From contig JADLHW010000118.1 in the NCBI GenBank assembly GCA_020848615.1, positions 1-32,704 on the forward strand: a stretch of DNA of 32,704 nucleotides, given 5' to 3'. The notes beneath the pieces are model-generated. The model saw only the letters and a program-made list of their open reading frames with translations, searched no databases and was not told the origin of the DNA. Below, piece after piece: positions 31,454 to 32,704 of this stretch (positions are counted from its first letter, which is position 1; each line of letters starts with the position of its first letter). Source of the stretch: Thermoleophilia bacterium. GTDB taxonomy: Bacteria > Actinomycetota > Thermoleophilia > Miltoncostaeales > Miltoncostaeaceae. Both the position numbers and the translations under genes were made by a program.

Positions 31454-31885
31454 ATGGCCGCCGAACGCCGTGCCGAGGTCACCTGGAAGGGCGAGCTGTT
31501 CACCGGGAGCGGGACGATCACCAGCGTCGGCAGCGGCGCCTTCGGGCCGCTGGACGTGACATGGCCCTCCCGTGCCGAGACGCCCGACGGGCGCACGAGC
31601 CCCGAGGAGCTCATCGCCGCCGCGCACGCCTCCTGCTACTGCATGGCCCTCTCGAACGGGCTCACCAAGGCCGGCACCCCGCCCACCGAGCTGCGCGCGT
31701 CGGCGACCGTGACCTTCGTGCCCGGCACGGGCATCACCCGGTCGGCGCTCACCGTGGTGGGCGTCGTGGAGGGCATCGACGCGGCCGGGTTCCAGGCGGC
31801 GGCGGAGGCCGCGAAGGACGGCTGCCCCGTCTCCGGCGCCCTCAAGGGCAACGTGGAGCTGACGCTCGAGGCCAGCCTGGCCTGA
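31454..31885 (+). CDS. OsmC/Ohr-family peroxiredoxin
   Basis: OsmC-family enzymes reduce organic hydroperoxides using two cysteines. The 143-residue product has the first reactive cysteine in AAHASC61YC63MAL and the second in KDGC124PVSGAL, with the usual PEELIAAAHAS lead-in and a beta-rich N-terminus. It is close to OsmC rather than Ohr in the second-cysteine context. GGGAGGAG precedes the ATG by 5 nt. It is convergent with ispG, 23 bp away. Confidence 0.93.
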   Translation: MAAERRAEVTWKGELFTGSGTITSVGSGAFGPLDVTWPSRAETPDGRTSPEELIAAAHASCYCMALSNGLTKAGTPPTELRASATVTFVPGTGITRSALTVVGVVEGIDAAGFQAAAEAAKDGCPVSGALKGNVELTLEASLA

Positions 31886-31908
31886 TTCCGCGACGACCGG
31901 GCGGTGCG

Positions 31909-32704
31909 TCAGGCGGCGGGGAACCGCTCCGCGACGTACCGCTCGACCATCGCGATGAAGTCCTCGGCCACACCCGGCCCCTCCAGGGTCGCCACCTTCT
32001 CCCCGTCCACGTAGACGGGGGCCCTGGGCGACTCCCCGGTGCCGGGCAGGCTGATCCCGATGTCCGCGGCGCGGCTCTCCCCCGGCCCGTTGACGATGCA
32101 GCCCATCACCGCGACCGTCAGGTCCGCGACGCCCGGACGCTCCTCCCGCCAGGCCGGCATGCGCTCCTCCAGGTGGCCCTCGATACGCTGCGCCAGCTCC
32201 TGGAAGAACGTGCTGGTGGTGCGCCCGCACCCCGGGCAGGCGGTCACCTGCGGCCGGAACGACCGCAGCCCCAGGCTCTGCAACAGGTCGAGGCACACCC
32301 GCACCTCCAGCGACCGGTCCGCGCCGGGCTCCGGGGTGAGGCTCGCCCGGATCGTGTCGCCGATGCCGCGCTGCAGCAGGATCGCCAGGGCCGCCGAGGT
32401 CGAGACGATGCCCTTGCTGCCCATCCCGGCCTCGGTGAGCCCCAGGTGCAGCGGCAGGTCGCACCGTTCCGACAGCTCGGCGTAGACCGCCACCATCTCC
32501 CGCAGGCGGCTCGCCTTGCAGGACAGGATGATGCGATCGTGCGGCAGGCCGATCGCCTCCGCGGCCTCCGCGGAGGAGAGCGCGCTGCGGATCATCGCCT
32601 CCCGGATCACCGCGTCGCCGCTCACGGGCTCGGGCCGCCGGGCGTTCTCGTCCATGAGGGCGTCCACGAGCTCGGGGTCCAGGGACCCCGCGTTCACGCC
32701 GATC
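31909..32704 (-). CDS. ispG: 4-hydroxy-3-methylbut-2-enyl diphosphate synthase (5' part beyond window)
   Basis: IspG is the iron-sulfur enzyme of the penultimate step of the MEP isoprenoid pathway. The visible 265 residues are the C-terminal two-thirds. The barrel part includes [30 protein letters not shown] and [13 protein letters not shown]. The cluster-binding domain has ACPGCGRT and [10 protein letters not shown], which supply the three cysteines and the Glu ligand. The gene is cut only by the window edge, where the frame reads through IGVNAGSL, so no internal start should be assumed. Confidence 0.95.
   Translation of the reverse strand, partial: IGVNAGSLDPELVDALMDENARRPEPVSGDAVIREAMIRSALSSAEAAEAIGLPHDRIILSCKASRLREMVAVYAELSERCDLPLHLGLTEAGMGSKGIVSTSAALAILLQRGIGDTIRASLTPEPGADRSLEVRVCLDLLQSLGLRSFRPQVTACPGCGRTTSTFFQELAQRIEGHLEERMPAWREERPGVADLTVAVMGCIVNGPGESRAADIGISLPGTGESPRAPVYVDGEKVATLEGPGVAEDFIAMVERYVAERFPAA

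Overview
The window is about three-quarters G+C, densely packed, rich in GTG starts and ATGA/GTGA overlaps, and carries Actinomycetota markers: a garA-type FHA gene next to a MerR gene, a polyphosphate glucokinase, an RsrA-like zinc anti-sigma factor and an RsiG-like coiled coil. A deep-branching actinobacterium such as a member of Thermoleophilia fits, but nothing here fixes the genus. The replicon looks chromosomal (pyrE, rsgA, proS, ispG, apt, two tRNAs).

Layout. 1-2209 (minus): pyrE, rsgA, then a gene running off the left edge whose product is a string of near-identical GWEALEKWV motifs on Gly/Ser/Ala/Pro linkers. 2293-5249: a free-standing Nfu N-domain gene and a small membrane protein (plus), facing an OmpR-type response regulator, its histidine kinase and a secreted protein (minus). 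5371-8460: an accessory pocket made of tRNA-Phe, 370 bp without a recognisable gene, an intact IS21-family element, a 151-bp direct repeat and a 15-bp tandem repeat. 8462-11728 (minus): an RsrA-like anti-sigma factor, an ECF sigma factor with a cysteine-free AhpD-like tail, an FAD oxidoreductase and a four-helix membrane protein, behind a SigR-type promoter. 11868-15640: a second, orphan ECF sigma factor, converging on pyk, a methyltransferase and a minimal Ser/Thr kinase. 15823-18544: two small unknown genes, a PilZ protein, and an orphan GAF-PAS histidine kinase.

18783-22649: a lipoprotein, a small membrane protein divergent from an M32 carboxypeptidase, and a coiled-coil/RlpA secreted protein. 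22657-26016 (minus, tightly overlapping): pgsA-like, RsiG-like, garA with a zinc ribbon, MerR (FtsR-like), apt, ppgK. 26038-28846 (minus): proS, tRNA-Pro(GGG) 23 bp behind it, a strong hairpin terminator, and an aldo/keto reductase. 28878-31374: a PAS-LuxR regulator divergent from a globin-coupled diguanylate cyclase. The window ends with an OsmC-type peroxiredoxin gene and the 3' part of ispG.

Themes. Several loci bear on redox stress (RsrA/SigR-like module, OsmC, FAD oxidoreductase, globin sensor) and on cyclic-di-GMP (PilZ, GGDEF, RsiG-like). Many start codons sit 6-8 nt downstream of a TAGGNT hexamer, which suggests widespread leaderless transcription. The observations most worth follow-up are the GWEALEKWV repeat protein with its promoter dyad, and the sigma/AhpD-like fusion with its RsrA-like partner and SigR-type promoter.
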